From Acidobacteriota bacterium (GTDB taxonomy: Bacteria; Acidobacteriota; Vicinamibacteria; Vicinamibacterales; Vicinamibacteraceae), in assembly GCA_013695405.1 (NCBI GenBank), contig JACDAO010000238.1:1-20473 (forward strand): a stretch of DNA of 20,473 bases, read 5' to 3'. Every line of letters begins with the position of its first letter. The first letter of the stretch is position 1. The translations under genes and the position numbers were made by a program. Below are positions 13,359 to 20,473 of the stretch, piece after piece. The notes under the pieces were generated by a model. The model had not been told where the DNA came from, made no database searches, and worked only from the letters and a program-made list of their open reading frames with translations.

Positions 13359-15248
13359 CTACCCGCCGGAGGTCGGCAGCTTGCGCAACACCATGGCCAG
13401 CGCGGTCAGCCGCGCGGCATCGACCTTGGACGCCGCGGCAGCGTCGGCCTCGAGGTCGGTGGCCAGCGACCCGACGTTGCCACCACTCGGCGCGCTGAGT
13501 GCCGCACCCAGCGCCCGCGCCCGGTTCGGGCTGAGCACGCCACTGCGCGCGAGCTGATCGACATACGCACGCGCCACCAGCGGATCGGCCGGCCACGCGA
13601 CGCGATCCTGCCGCTGCACGTTGAAGGTCGGCGCCTTGATCAGCGCCGCGGCCGCCAGCTCGTTCTGGGTCAACAGGTCGCTCGGCGTGAACCGGAAGAC
13701 GTCCAGGCCACGCGACATCTCCGAGCCGTAGACGAACCCGTTGTACCAGTAAGCCGACCAGTAGCCGCCGGTGATGATCTGCGTGGCATCCAGCGGGCCG
13801 CGGTCGAAGAAGGCAACTTCCTTCGGATGGGCCGAGTCGGTGAAATCCATTACCGAGATGCCACCCTGATACCAGGCCTGCACCATCAGGTCGCGCCCCG
13901 GCACCGGCACCAGCGAGCCGTTGTGCGCCACGCAGTTCTCCTGCGCGGTCTGCGGCGCCGGCAACTTGTAGTAGCTGGCAAACTTCAGCTTCCGATCGAC
14001 GATGTCGAAGATCGCGTTGGCGCCCCAGGTCGCCTGATCGGTGGCCTGGCAGCGCGGCCGCATGCCGCCGCCCCACTCGTCGGTGAACACCACCTTGGTG
14101 CCGTCGTTGTTGAAGGTCGCGGAGTGCCAGTACGCGAAGTTGGCGTCCGAGACGTCGTCGATGCGTTTGGGCGCGACCGGATTCGAGATGTCGAGCAGGA
14201 TGCCGTTGCCCGAGCAGGCACCGGCCGCCAGGCCGACCGCCGGGAACACCGTCAGGTCGTGGCACTGGTTGGTGGCCGACGTCTTCTGGGTGCCTGGACC
14301 GTGGTCGCCGCCCTTCCAGAGACCGGCGATAGCGCCAGTCTTCTCGTCGGCGAAGATGCGCGGACGGCTGACGATGCGCGCGGTCTGCGGCGCGGCCAGC
14401 GGCACTTCAATCACGTCGATGCTGAACAGCGCGGTCTCTGGGTTGTCCTTGGGCTCGGCCGCCGAGCAGCCGGCGAGCTCGTCGCCCGAGCGCGTCGGGC
14501 TGGTGCCAGAGCCGTAGATGAACACGTGCGAGCTGTCGGCCGGATCGGTGACCAGGGTGTGGGTGTGCGAGCCGCGGCAGGTCTGCACCGCGGCGACCTG
14601 TCGAGGGGTGCGCACGTCGCTGATGTCGAAGATGCGGACGCCTCGGAAACGGTCCTTGCTGACCGGGTCCTCGACGCCGCCAGTGCCGCAGTCGAGGCGG
14701 CCACGAGTCTGCTCCACCGACATGAAGAGGAGCGTGCCGTGGACTGACACGTCGCCCTGTCCGCCGGGGCAGGCGACCGAGGTCACGAGCGTCGGCTGGC
14801 TGGGATTGGAGATGTCGTAGATGTTGAAGCCGTTGAAATTGCCGACGAACAGGTGCGTGCCGCTGAATGCCAGGTCGGAGTTCGCGAAGTTCAGCCCACC
14901 CCAGGGCGGCGTCGCCGGCGTGGCGCCGGGCTTGGCCTCCTCCTCCTCCTTCTTCTTCTCGCTGTCCTCGGTGACCTTGGGGTTCGGCTGACCGGCCGGC
15001 GCACTGGGGTCGAAGAAGCCAGCTGGCTTCGGCACGTTGGCCAGCAGTTCGAGATTGCGGGCGGCAACCCCGGCGTCCGCGAGGCCGGCCTTGAGCCCGA
15101 CGCGCGGATCGGCTGACGCCGTGGTGGCCCGTGTACCCGCAGGCGCCGGCTCGAGCGCGGGCGGCGACGTCTGCGCGGACAGCGGAGCGCTGGCGAGCGT
15201 GCCGGCGACGACGAGAAAAGCCAGCGGACAGGCCACACCGCGAATCAT
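13359..15248 (-). CDS. LVIVD repeat-containing secreted protein
   Basis: A 629-aa protein with a clear signal peptide (MIRGVACPLAFLVVAGTLAS, cleavage near SAQ at 24-26). After a flexible region with a charged linker (EDSEKKKEEEEAK, about 93-105), a beta-propeller-like domain contains several repeats of the LVIVD kind: HLFVGNFNGFNIYDIS, RGVRIFDISDVRTPRQVAAV, GILLDISNPVAPK, GGISVMDFTDSAHPKEVAFF. Cys residues are spaced as if for disulfides in the exported protein. Such propellers usually bind partners on the cell surface; no enzymatic residues stand out. The ATG at 15248 overlaps the stop of the DUF305 gene as ATGA and has GAGGAG upstream inside that gene. This pairing supports a joint envelope role for the two proteins. 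Confidence 0.9.
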   Translation of the reverse strand: MIRGVACPLAFLVVAGTLASAPLSAQTSPPALEPAPAGTRATTASADPRVGLKAGLADAGVAARNLELLANVPKPAGFFDPSAPAGQPNPKVTEDSEKKKEEEEAKPGATPATPPWGGLNFANSDLAFSGTHLFVGNFNGFNIYDISNPSQPTLVTSVACPGGQGDVSVHGTLLFMSVEQTRGRLDCGTGGVEDPVSKDRFRGVRIFDISDVRTPRQVAAVQTCRGSHTHTLVTDPADSSHVFIYGSGTSPTRSGDELAGCSAAEPKDNPETALFSIDVIEVPLAAPQTARIVSRPRIFADEKTGAIAGLWKGGDHGPGTQKTSATNQCHDLTVFPAVGLAAGACSGNGILLDISNPVAPKRIDDVSDANFAYWHSATFNNDGTKVVFTDEWGGGMRPRCQATDQATWGANAIFDIVDRKLKFASYYKLPAPQTAQENCVAHNGSLVPVPGRDLMVQAWYQGGISVMDFTDSAHPKEVAFFDRGPLDATQIITGGYWSAYWYNGFVYGSEMSRGLDVFRFTPSDLLTQNELAAAALIKAPTFNVQRQDRVAWPADPLVARAYVDQLARSGVLSPNRARALGAALSAPSGGNVGSLATDLEADAAAASKVDAARLTALAMVLRKLPTSGG

Positions 15249-15919
15249 GGATGGATCTCCTCGAGCAGGGCGCGCATGCGACTGATGTCCATGCGCTGGT
15301 CGGCCTCGACGTCCGCCGCAAAGCCGAAGATATCTGGTTCCTGACCCGCTCGCGGGGTCGCGAACAACGTCTCGACCATCGTCAGCGCGCCTTGGTGGTG
15401 CTGGATCATGCCCTCGAGAAAGCGCCGGTCCAAGTCCGGGCCGCGCGCCGCGGTCAGCGCCTGCATCTGGCCGGCGCTGAGCATGCCCGGCATCAGCGGC
15501 ACCGAGTGGCCGGCATGCGCGTGCGCATCAGGCACGGCCTCGCCGCGTCGCGTCAGCCAGTCGCGCATCATCAGCATCTCGTCGCGCTGCGACACGTCGA
15601 TCCGGCGCGCCAGGGTCCGGACGGCGTCGGTGCGACTGTGCGCCTCGACCAGTGCGGTCATCTCCAGCGCCTGCCCGTGATGGCCGAGCATGCCCTGCAT
15701 GAAGGCGACGTCGGCCGGCGTGTGGCGCGCACCGGCCGTCTCGCCGGCCTCGGCTGCCGTCACGACGCGAGAGGGCTGACCCGGCGCCCCCGGCTGGACA
15801 ATGCGCGGTTCCTGCCGGGCGAATGTGGGGCGTCCCGGACCTGCCGCGAGCAGGACCAACAGCACGACCAGCACAGAGGGCGAGAGGCGAGGCACTACTC
15901 CAAGAATACACAGCGGCAT
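15245..15919 (-). CDS. DUF305 domain protein, exported
   Basis: A 224-aa protein with a signal peptide or single anchor (hydrophobic residues 14-27). Two DUF305 helical-bundle units follow: DVAFMQGMLGHHGQALEM (HH at 80-81) and RRFLEGMIQHHQGALTMVE (HH at 174-175), with a His/Met-rich linker DAHAHAGHSVPLMPGM between them. This repeated HH/Met pattern suggests metal binding in the periplasm, often discussed for copper, but the family role is not proven. The start is taken as ATG at 15919; a GTG at 15895 gives a more typical signal peptide and is possible. It is the first gene of a likely operon with LVIVD, methyltransferase and MpaB-like genes, and is divergent from the 72-aa basic protein gene. 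Confidence 0.88.
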   Translation of the reverse strand: MPLCILGVVPRLSPSVLVVLLVLLAAGPGRPTFARQEPRIVQPGAPGQPSRVVTAAEAGETAGARHTPADVAFMQGMLGHHGQALEMTALVEAHSRTDAVRTLARRIDVSQRDEMLMMRDWLTRRGEAVPDAHAHAGHSVPLMPGMLSAGQMQALTAARGPDLDRRFLEGMIQHHQGALTMVETLFATPRAGQEPDIFGFAADVEADQRMDISRMRALLEEIHP

Positions 15920-15957
15920 GGCTCGGATGCACGCGAAGAAGCAGTACGATGCAGGGC

Positions 15958-16176
15958 ATGGCCAAGACGACATCACTGACAGATGCCAAGAAACGGGCCC
16001 GAGCGCTGGTCGCCCAGGTGAAGGATCGTGTCGCCAGACAGGAGGGCACGCCGGCTGACATGCCGGCCGATGACGAGGGCGACGGCGCACCGCGTCCCGC
16101 CAAGTCGCACGTCACCAGGGCCCAGGCGATGGGCAAGGCACCGCAGCGGTCACAGGGCGCGCCACGCGGCAAGTAG
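15958..16176 (+). CDS. Small Lys/Arg/Ala-rich protein with SHVTRAQ tail (72 aa)
   Basis: A 72-aa protein from the ATG at 15958; an in-frame ATG at 15949 is also possible. Residues 14-33 (ARALV..V.DRVAR..GTPA) form a probable helix and match residues 117-136 of the basic protein at 2334-2927 at 12 of 20 positions. An acidic linker (DMPADDEGDG) follows, then SHVTRAQ at 50-56 and QRSQG at 63-67, matching the same protein's tail. The family is not recognised. The basic helix plus basic tail would fit nucleic-acid binding, which is inference. The gap to the divergent DUF305 gene is only 38 bp, so both transcripts may have short leaders. Confidence 0.7.
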   Translation: MAKTTSLTDAKKRARALVAQVKDRVARQEGTPADMPADDEGDGAPRPAKSHVTRAQAMGKAPQRSQGAPRGK

Positions 16177-16240
16177 CCGGCCTCCTGGACCGGGCCTCGG
16201 CCACAATGGCTCCTCGTGACCACCGGATGGGCGGCGACGC

Positions 16241-17155
16241 GTGACGGGCGCACAGTATGGCGCCATCGAGGCGGGCGGCACCAAGTTCGCGTGCATGGTC
16301 GGCTCCGGTCCCGGCGACGTGCGCGCCCACGTGACGCTCCCGACGACGACTCCGGAGGCCACCCTGCGCCAGACGATCGCCTTCTTCCGTGAGGCCGAGC
16401 GCACCGCCGGCCCGCTGGCCGCGATCGGCGTCGCGTCGTTCGGGCCGATCGACCTGCAGCCCGACTCACCGACCTTCGGGTTCATCACGTCGACGCCGAA
16501 AGCCGGCTGGGCCAACACCGACATCGTCGGCGCGCTGCGTAGCGAATTCGGCGTGCCGGTGGGCTTCGACACCGACGTCAACGCCGCGGCACTCGGCGAA
16601 TGGCAATGGGGCGCCGCCCGCGATCTCGATACATTCGTCTATCTGACCGTCGGAACCGGCATCGGCGGCGGCGGCCTGATCAACGGACGCCTGATGCACG
16701 GGCTGGTGCACCCAGAGATGGGCCACGTGCGGGTGCCGCACGACCTGACCCAGGACGCCTTTGCCGGGATCTGCCCGTTCCACGGCGACTGCCTGGAGGG
16801 CCTGGCCAGCGGGCCGGCGATGCAGGCGCGCTGGCTGCAACCGGCCGACCAGTTGCCGGCCGAGCATCCGGGCTGGATCCTCGAAGCGCGCTATCTTGCC
16901 CTGGCGCTGGTGAACGTCATCTGCACGCTGTCGCCGCAACGCATCGTCATCGGCGGTGGGGTGATGTCCAACGACTGGCTGTTGCCGTTGATCCGCCACC
17001 AGGTGCAGGACCTGATGAACAACTACGTGCGCGCGGCGGAGGTGCTGCACGGCCTCGACGCCTATATCGTGCCGCCGTGGCTCGGCGGCAAGGCCGGGGT
17101 CCTCGGCGCCATCGCCCTCGCACAGCGCACCGCCACGACCTCCAGCCCATCATGA
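16241..17155 (+). CDS. ROK family fructokinase-like sugar kinase
   Basis: A 304-aa cytoplasmic kinase transferring phosphate from ATP to a hexose, probably fructose. The phosphate loop is [13 protein letters not shown] near the N-terminus, the catalytic Asp is in [13 protein letters not shown], and VGTGIGGGG is the second glycine loop. The zinc-binding segment [12 protein letters not shown] followed by [18 protein letters not shown] has the His-Cys-His-Cys set of the ROK fructokinases (ScrK/GmuE branch). The end [13 protein letters not shown] is typical. The start is GTG at 16241; no better in-frame start is seen. The TGA overlaps the next gene's ATG (ATGA at 17152-17155), implying co-transcription with the SH3/beta-barrel protein gene. 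Confidence 0.92.
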   Translation: MTGAQYGAIEAGGTKFACMVGSGPGDVRAHVTLPTTTPEATLRQTIAFFREAERTAGPLAAIGVASFGPIDLQPDSPTFGFITSTPKAGWANTDIVGALRSEFGVPVGFDTDVNAAALGEWQWGAARDLDTFVYLTVGTGIGGGGLINGRLMHGLVHPEMGHVRVPHDLTQDAFAGICPFHGDCLEGLASGPAMQARWLQPADQLPAEHPGWILEARYLALALVNVICTLSPQRIVIGGGVMSNDWLLPLIRHQVQDLMNNYVRAAEVLHGLDAYIVPPWLGGKAGVLGAIALAQRTATTSSPS

Positions 17156-18270
17156 CGCCTGCCATGTCCGATCTCCCCGCGTTGCCTCCGCCGTCGAGCC
17201 TGCTCCTGCTCGTGAGGCTCCGTCTCGTTGTGTGCGTCGGCCTGGTGGCGATGGCGGCGAGTGGCGGCGTCGCGGGCGCTCAAGGCGACACGCCGCCGAC
17301 CGCCGCACAGGGCGCCGCGCAGGGCGCCGCGCCGACGACCTCGCAGCGGGAGACACAGGGCGACCCGCCTCAGGGCGACGCGCTGGTCGTGACTGCCGAG
17401 GCGACGTTCCTGCGTGACACTCCGGGCACGCGCGGTCGAGTGCTCGGCCGCCTTGAACAGGGCGCAGCCGTCGACGTGCTCGACCGCAGCGCCGGCGATT
17501 GGTGGCGAGTGCGCGGCGGATCGCCGCCGCGTGAAGGCTACGTCCATCGACTGGTGCTCGGTCCGTCGTCGCGAACGCGGCCACGGCTGCCGCCACCGGT
17601 CGCGCTGCCTCGGCCGGACGACACCGCCCCGCCGGTCGTCGAGCCTGCGGTGGATGTTCCGGCCGATCGTGCCCCGCGCGGCACGACCGGGCCAGGCCTG
17701 TTGCTCTTCGCTGGCGCCGGGGTGTTCGTGCCGTTGGCGCGCGAGTCGTTCGACGCCGTCGGGATCACCGGCAACCCGGTTGCATTCAGCGGCGGGCTCG
17801 AAGTGACCCGCATCATCCGCGGCCTGTTCGCGCGGGCGTCGGTCGACTGGATCTCCGAGACCGGCGAGCGCGTGTTCATCGGCGATGCCGGTGAGCGGTT
17901 CGGCCTCGGCATCCCGCTCGACGTGACGATGACGCCGATCGACGTCACCGCGGGCTGGCGGTTCGAGTACCGCGATCGGCGTGGCCGGCCGGGGCGGCTG
18001 GTGCCATTCGTCGGCGGCGGCGCCGGCATCCTGCGCTACCGCGAGACCGACCCGTTTGCCGACGAGGCCGACGAGGTGGACGAACGGTTCGCGTCGTACC
18101 ACCTGCTCGGCGGCGCGGACGTCGCGATCAGCCGCTGGGTCGGTGTGCGCTTCGAGTACCGGTTCCGAGCCGTGCCCGACGCGATTGGCAGCGGCGGCGT
18201 GTCCGCCGTGACCGGCGACTCGTCCCTGGGCGGGTCGACCGTCACGGTGGGGGTGGTGCTCGGGCGCTGA
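17152..18270 (+). CDS. Exported SH3-domain protein with C-terminal outer-membrane beta-barrel
   Basis: A 372-aa protein from the ATG at 17152, with an alternative ATG at 17164. The N-terminus is a signal peptide (hydrophobic residues 17-35, cleavage near AGAQG at 41-45). A low-complexity Gln/Ala/Gly/Thr linker follows. Residues 77-137 form a bacterial SH3 domain: [36 protein letters not shown] and GYVHRLVLG. After a Pro-rich linker, residues about 180-372 alternate short amphipathic strands ([69 protein letters not shown]), as in eight-stranded outer-membrane barrels. The likely role is a peptidoglycan-contacting envelope protein. A start overlapping the fructokinase stop suggests translational coupling, an odd pairing. 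Confidence 0.8.
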   Translation: MTPAMSDLPALPPPSSLLLLVRLRLVVCVGLVAMAASGGVAGAQGDTPPTAAQGAAQGAAPTTSQRETQGDPPQGDALVVTAEATFLRDTPGTRGRVLGRLEQGAAVDVLDRSAGDWWRVRGGSPPREGYVHRLVLGPSSRTRPRLPPPVALPRPDDTAPPVVEPAVDVPADRAPRGTTGPGLLLFAGAGVFVPLARESFDAVGITGNPVAFSGGLEVTRIIRGLFARASVDWISETGERVFIGDAGERFGLGIPLDVTMTPIDVTAGWRFEYRDRRGRPGRLVPFVGGGAGILRYRETDPFADEADEVDERFASYHLLGGADVAISRWVGVRFEYRFRAVPDAIGSGGVSAVTGDSSLGGSTVTVGVVLGR

Positions 18271-18397
18271 TTGCGCGGCTCTGTCGAAGGCGGTACCTTG
18301 CACGATCACGGCCCGATGACGCGCGTGCGACCGGGAATCATCCTGCGTCGTCGCTGGTGTGCGCCTCGATGTGGCGCAACGGGCCCAAGGAGTCAGC

Positions 18398-18601
18398 ATG
18401 TCCGTCGCCAAGGTCAGCGAGATCAGCGCCACGTCCCCCAAGAGCTTCGATGACGCGATTCAACAAGGGCTGGCGCGGGCCAGCAAGACCATCCGTCACA
18501 TCCGCGGTGCCTGGATCAAGGAGCAGCACGTGCGCTGCGACGAAGGGCGGATCGTCGAGTACCAGGTGAACATGATGGTCACCTTCGTGCTCGACGACTA
18601 G
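18398..18601 (+). CDS. Dodecin family flavin-binding protein
   Basis: A 67-aa protein, the usual dodecin length. MSVAKVSEISATSPKSFDDA, the helix IQQGLARASKTIRHIRG, AWIKEQ (Trp39 in the position of the flavin-stacking Trp) and IVEYQVNMMVTFVLDD match the dodecin fold throughout. Dodecins assemble as hollow dodecamers that store riboflavin, FMN or related flavins and buffer free flavin. It is cytoplasmic. The ATG at 18398 has AAGGAG 5 nt upstream, so the in-frame GTG at 18359 is rejected. It converges on the persulfide dioxygenase gene with 2 bp between the stop codons, so the two transcripts' 3' ends probably overlap. Confidence 0.95.
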   Translation: MSVAKVSEISATSPKSFDDAIQQGLARASKTIRHIRGAWIKEQHVRCDEGRIVEYQVNMMVTFVLDD

Positions 18602-18603
18602 CG

Positions 18604-20037
18604 TCAGCACTCGCTCGGCAGGCCTGCCGCCTGCCATTCGTTGAAGCCGCCGGCCAAGTCGTGAACCGGCGCGGCGCCGCGGGCCAGCAACAGGCTCGCG
18701 GCGATTGCCGACCGGGCGCCGCCCTGGCAGTGGACGATGATCGGGCGCTCGCCCGAGAGCTGCTCCATGCGGCGCGGCAGTTCGGCCAGCGGGATGTGCG
18801 TGGCGCCGGGGACATGCCCGCCCGACCACTCCGCGCGCGATCGCACGTCGAGCACGATGGCGGCGTGTTCGCGGGCCATCGACGCGGCGCGGCCGGCGTC
18901 GACCCGCGGAACATTCTCGGTCGGGCGCCCGCTCGCTCCCCACTCGCGTACGACCGCGGTGTCCGCGTAGCCGGCAACCTGCTCGAGTCCGATCATCGAC
19001 AGATCCCGCAGCACCTCCTGCAGACCGTGCGCGTTCGGGCCGTGCTGGTCGACGATCAGGTAGAACGGGGCCGTGTACGGGACCAATGCGCCCGCCCACG
19101 TGGTGAACGATCGATTCAGCGGGATGTTCATCGTCGCCGGGATGTGTGCCTTCGCGAATGCGGCCGCCGGCCGCGTGTCGATGACCAGCGTTCCGGCCTC
19201 GAGCACTGCGGCGAGTCGATCGACGTCCAGACAGTCGGGCGCGGCCTGAGCGGCCCGTGCTGGCGGGCCGTCCCGGTTGATGCGCTTCATCGCCGCAAAG
19301 TACGCCGGAGGCTCGGGCTGCCCCTCGAGCACCTGTCGCACGAAGTCCGATTCGGAGGTGATCTTCAGCGCCCAGTTGGTGCGACGCTCGTAACCCAACG
19401 TGCTCTGAGGCAGCGCCCCGAGTCCCTTGCCGCAGGCCGAACCGGCCCCGTGGCCCGGCCAGATCTGCAGGTGGTCGGGGAGCGGTTCGAGGACGCGCAG
19501 GCTGTGGAACAGCGCCCGTGCGGCGCCGTCCATCGAACCCGCGACGTGCGCGGCGCGTTCGAGCAGGTCGGGGCGACCAACGTCACCGACGAACAGGAAG
19601 TCGCCGGTCACCGCGGCCAGTGGTTGATCGTCGGCCGACGTGTCGGTCACCAGGAACATCAGGTGCTCGGGCGTGTGCCCGGGCGTGTGCTTTGCCTCGA
19701 ACCGCACGCTCCCCACATCGAATCGATTGCCGTCTTCGAGCAACACCGCGCCGGCGTCGGCGGCAAAGGCGTATCGCCAATCGGGCCCACCCTCGTTCGA
19801 GAGCAGCAGTTGAGCCTGCGCTCGCGCCGCCAGTTCGCGGCTGCCGGACACGAAGTCGGCATGGATGTGGGTCTCGGTCACATGACTGATCGCGACACCC
19901 TCGTCGGCGGCGGCGAGGAGATACTGCTCGATGTCGCGGTTGGGGTCGATGACGATGGCGTGGCCGGTGCCGGTGGACGCAACCAGGTAGCTGGCCTGCG
20001 CCAGCTTGGCATCGTAGAACCGCTTGACGAGGATCAT
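18604..20037 (-). CDS. Persulfide dioxygenase fused to two rhodanese domains (CstB-like)
   Basis: A 477-aa three-domain protein. Residues 1-240 are an ETHE1-type metallo-beta-lactamase fold: THIHADF (His57, His59, Asp61), HTPGHTPEH (His121) and TGDFLFVGDVGRPDLLE (Asp146), the ligand set of the mononuclear iron persulfide dioxygenase. Residues about 268-370 are a rhodanese domain lacking a catalytic Cys in its loop (VDQHGPNAHG), hence a pseudo-rhodanese. Residues about 380-475 are an active rhodanese with Cys437 in VHCQGGARS. This order equals that of Staphylococcus CstB, which oxidises low-molecular-weight persulfide to thiosulfate. The expected role is detoxifying sulfide-derived persulfides in the cytoplasm. 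The protein ends in Cys. The ATG at 20037 has no strong ribosome binding site. No CstR-like regulator or sulfide:quinone reductase gene is in the window. Confidence 0.93.
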   Translation of the reverse strand: MILVKRFYDAKLAQASYLVASTGTGHAIVIDPNRDIEQYLLAAADEGVAISHVTETHIHADFVSGSRELAARAQAQLLLSNEGGPDWRYAFAADAGAVLLEDGNRFDVGSVRFEAKHTPGHTPEHLMFLVTDTSADDQPLAAVTGDFLFVGDVGRPDLLERAAHVAGSMDGAARALFHSLRVLEPLPDHLQIWPGHGAGSACGKGLGALPQSTLGYERRTNWALKITSESDFVRQVLEGQPEPPAYFAAMKRINRDGPPARAAQAAPDCLDVDRLAAVLEAGTLVIDTRPAAAFAKAHIPATMNIPLNRSFTTWAGALVPYTAPFYLIVDQHGPNAHGLQEVLRDLSMIGLEQVAGYADTAVVREWGASGRPTENVPRVDAGRAASMAREHAAIVLDVRSRAEWSGGHVPGATHIPLAELPRRMEQLSGERPIIVHCQGGARSAIAASLLLARGAAPVHDLAGGFNEWQAAGLPSEC

Positions 20038-20114
20038 GACGCGTTCTCAGGTGCCGAGGCCGCGTCACCGCCGCGGGGCCTCGACCGACCGTCCCGGTCG
20101 CCGCAAACGCATCG

Positions 20115-20143
20115 ACTATAGAGCAATCCACACGGCTGCTCAG
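20115..20143 (-). promoter_or_regulatory. Possible promoter of the persulfide dioxygenase gene
   Basis: Reading the minus strand, CTGAGC (20143-20138) and TATAGT (20120-20115) are separated by 17 bp. The -10 matches five of six consensus bases; the -35 matches only three. It would start transcription roughly 75 bp upstream of the ATG at 20037. This is a pattern match only. Confidence 0.35.
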
Positions 20144-20162
20144 GCCTTGTGCGGCCGCACGC

Positions 20163-20473
20163 TCACATCTTCCGGCCGGGCACATGCTTCACGTGATGCG
20201 CGTTGACGAGACACACCTCGAGCCCGCGCGCTTCGAGAATCTGGAAGAGGGCAATCCAAAACACGCCGGTCGACTCCATGGCGGCGGTGCGACCGCACAG
20301 TGCTCGAGCCAGTCGGCGAGCGCGTACAGATCCTGCGTAAACGTGCCGAACTCCCGGACGGGTCGCACATCGCGTGCGGGGTCGACCGCGACGTGAATGC
20401 GGCGGGCGCCGATGTCGATACCGGCCGCATCTCGCCGGATGGTCGCCCTGCGCTGACGCGCAGGCTTGTGAGC
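20163..20473 (-). pseudogene. IS110-family transposase fragment, broken (extends past right edge)
   Basis: The minus strand encodes the N-terminal part of an IS110-type DEDD transposase: AGIDIGARRIHVAVDPARD, REFGTFTQDLYALADWLEH, then after a frame change MESTGVFWIALFQILEARG and VCLVNAHHVKHVPGRK. The first Asp (GIDIG) and the Glu (MESTG) of the catalytic site are visible. The frame is disrupted at about 20304-20312, between WLEH and the C-G-R-T-A-A-MES segment. It then ends in TGA at 20163-20165, where an intact IS110 protein would continue with TDV.D.QW, so the C-terminal Ser domain is missing. This is a degraded remnant whose start may lie outside the window. Confidence 0.8.

Noticed and set aside
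12649..14265. A 538-codon minus-strand frame joining an odd sequence to the methyltransferase
   Set aside because: The upstream two-thirds is an out-of-frame reading of the LVIVD gene; only the part from 13317 has recognisable domain motifs.
13293..14747. A 484-codon plus-strand frame
   Set aside because: It is entirely antisense to the LVIVD gene, rich in Arg/Ala/Gly as expected for a shadow frame in high-GC DNA, and has no motif or ribosome binding site.

Overview
The window is about 20.5 kb of very GC-rich bacterial chromosome. The gene mix (DUF3500, an M20 peptidase, an amidohydrolase of the D-aminoacylase group, DUF305 followed by an LVIVD-repeat protein, an MpaB-like DUF2236 oxygenase, an IS110 remnant) and the dispersed palindromic repeats suggest an Acidobacteriota soil or sediment bacterium, perhaps class Vicinamibacteria. 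That placement is inference from gene content; no rRNA or other marker gene is present.

Left part (1-3480). A secreted DUF3500 protein runs off the left edge on the minus strand and is divergent from a secreted SGNH/sialate-O-acetylesterase-like enzyme. Between them lie a 28-bp tandem repeat and a GGCCGGAC-TT-GTCCGGCC palindrome. Next comes a gene graveyard. It holds a 58-codon piece of an M20 peptidase gene, the last 32 codons of an amidohydrolase gene, and the last ~34 codons of an unidentified gene. Intact relatives of the first two lie a few kb downstream in the same order and strand. An apparently intact gene for a 197-aa Lys/Arg/Ala-rich protein sits within the debris.

Middle part (3480-11843). 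This holds an SDR oxidoreductase, the intact M20 metallopeptidase, an unrecognised 87-aa protein, a secreted amidohydrolase of the N-acyl-D-amino-acid deacylase group, a second SDR of the YdaD/YghA type, an orphan DUF4255 (Pvc16_N) protein, a class I DAHP synthase for the shikimate pathway, and a chloroperoxidase-like alpha/beta hydrolase. The peptidase and the amidohydrolase are both predicted to be exported and could act together in degrading extracellular peptides or N-acyl amino acids.

Right part (11867-20473). Four minus-strand genes form a likely operon: DUF305 protein, LVIVD-repeat protein, SAM methyltransferase, MpaB-like oxygenase. Two of its three junctions are 4-nt start/stop overlaps. 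Divergent from it are a 72-aa basic protein related to the C-terminal half of the 197-aa protein, a ROK-family fructokinase overlapping an SH3/beta-barrel envelope protein gene by ATGA, and a dodecin. A convergent gene encodes a persulfide dioxygenase fused to two rhodanese domains (CstB-like), which fits sulfide/persulfide detoxification. The right edge holds a broken IS110 transposase.

The most original observations are the pair of related small basic proteins with a shared SHVTRAQ tail, the decayed peptidase/amidohydrolase copy, the related palindromic and tandem repeats, and the isolated contractile-injection-type DUF4255 gene. No complete new multigene system can be claimed from this sequence alone.
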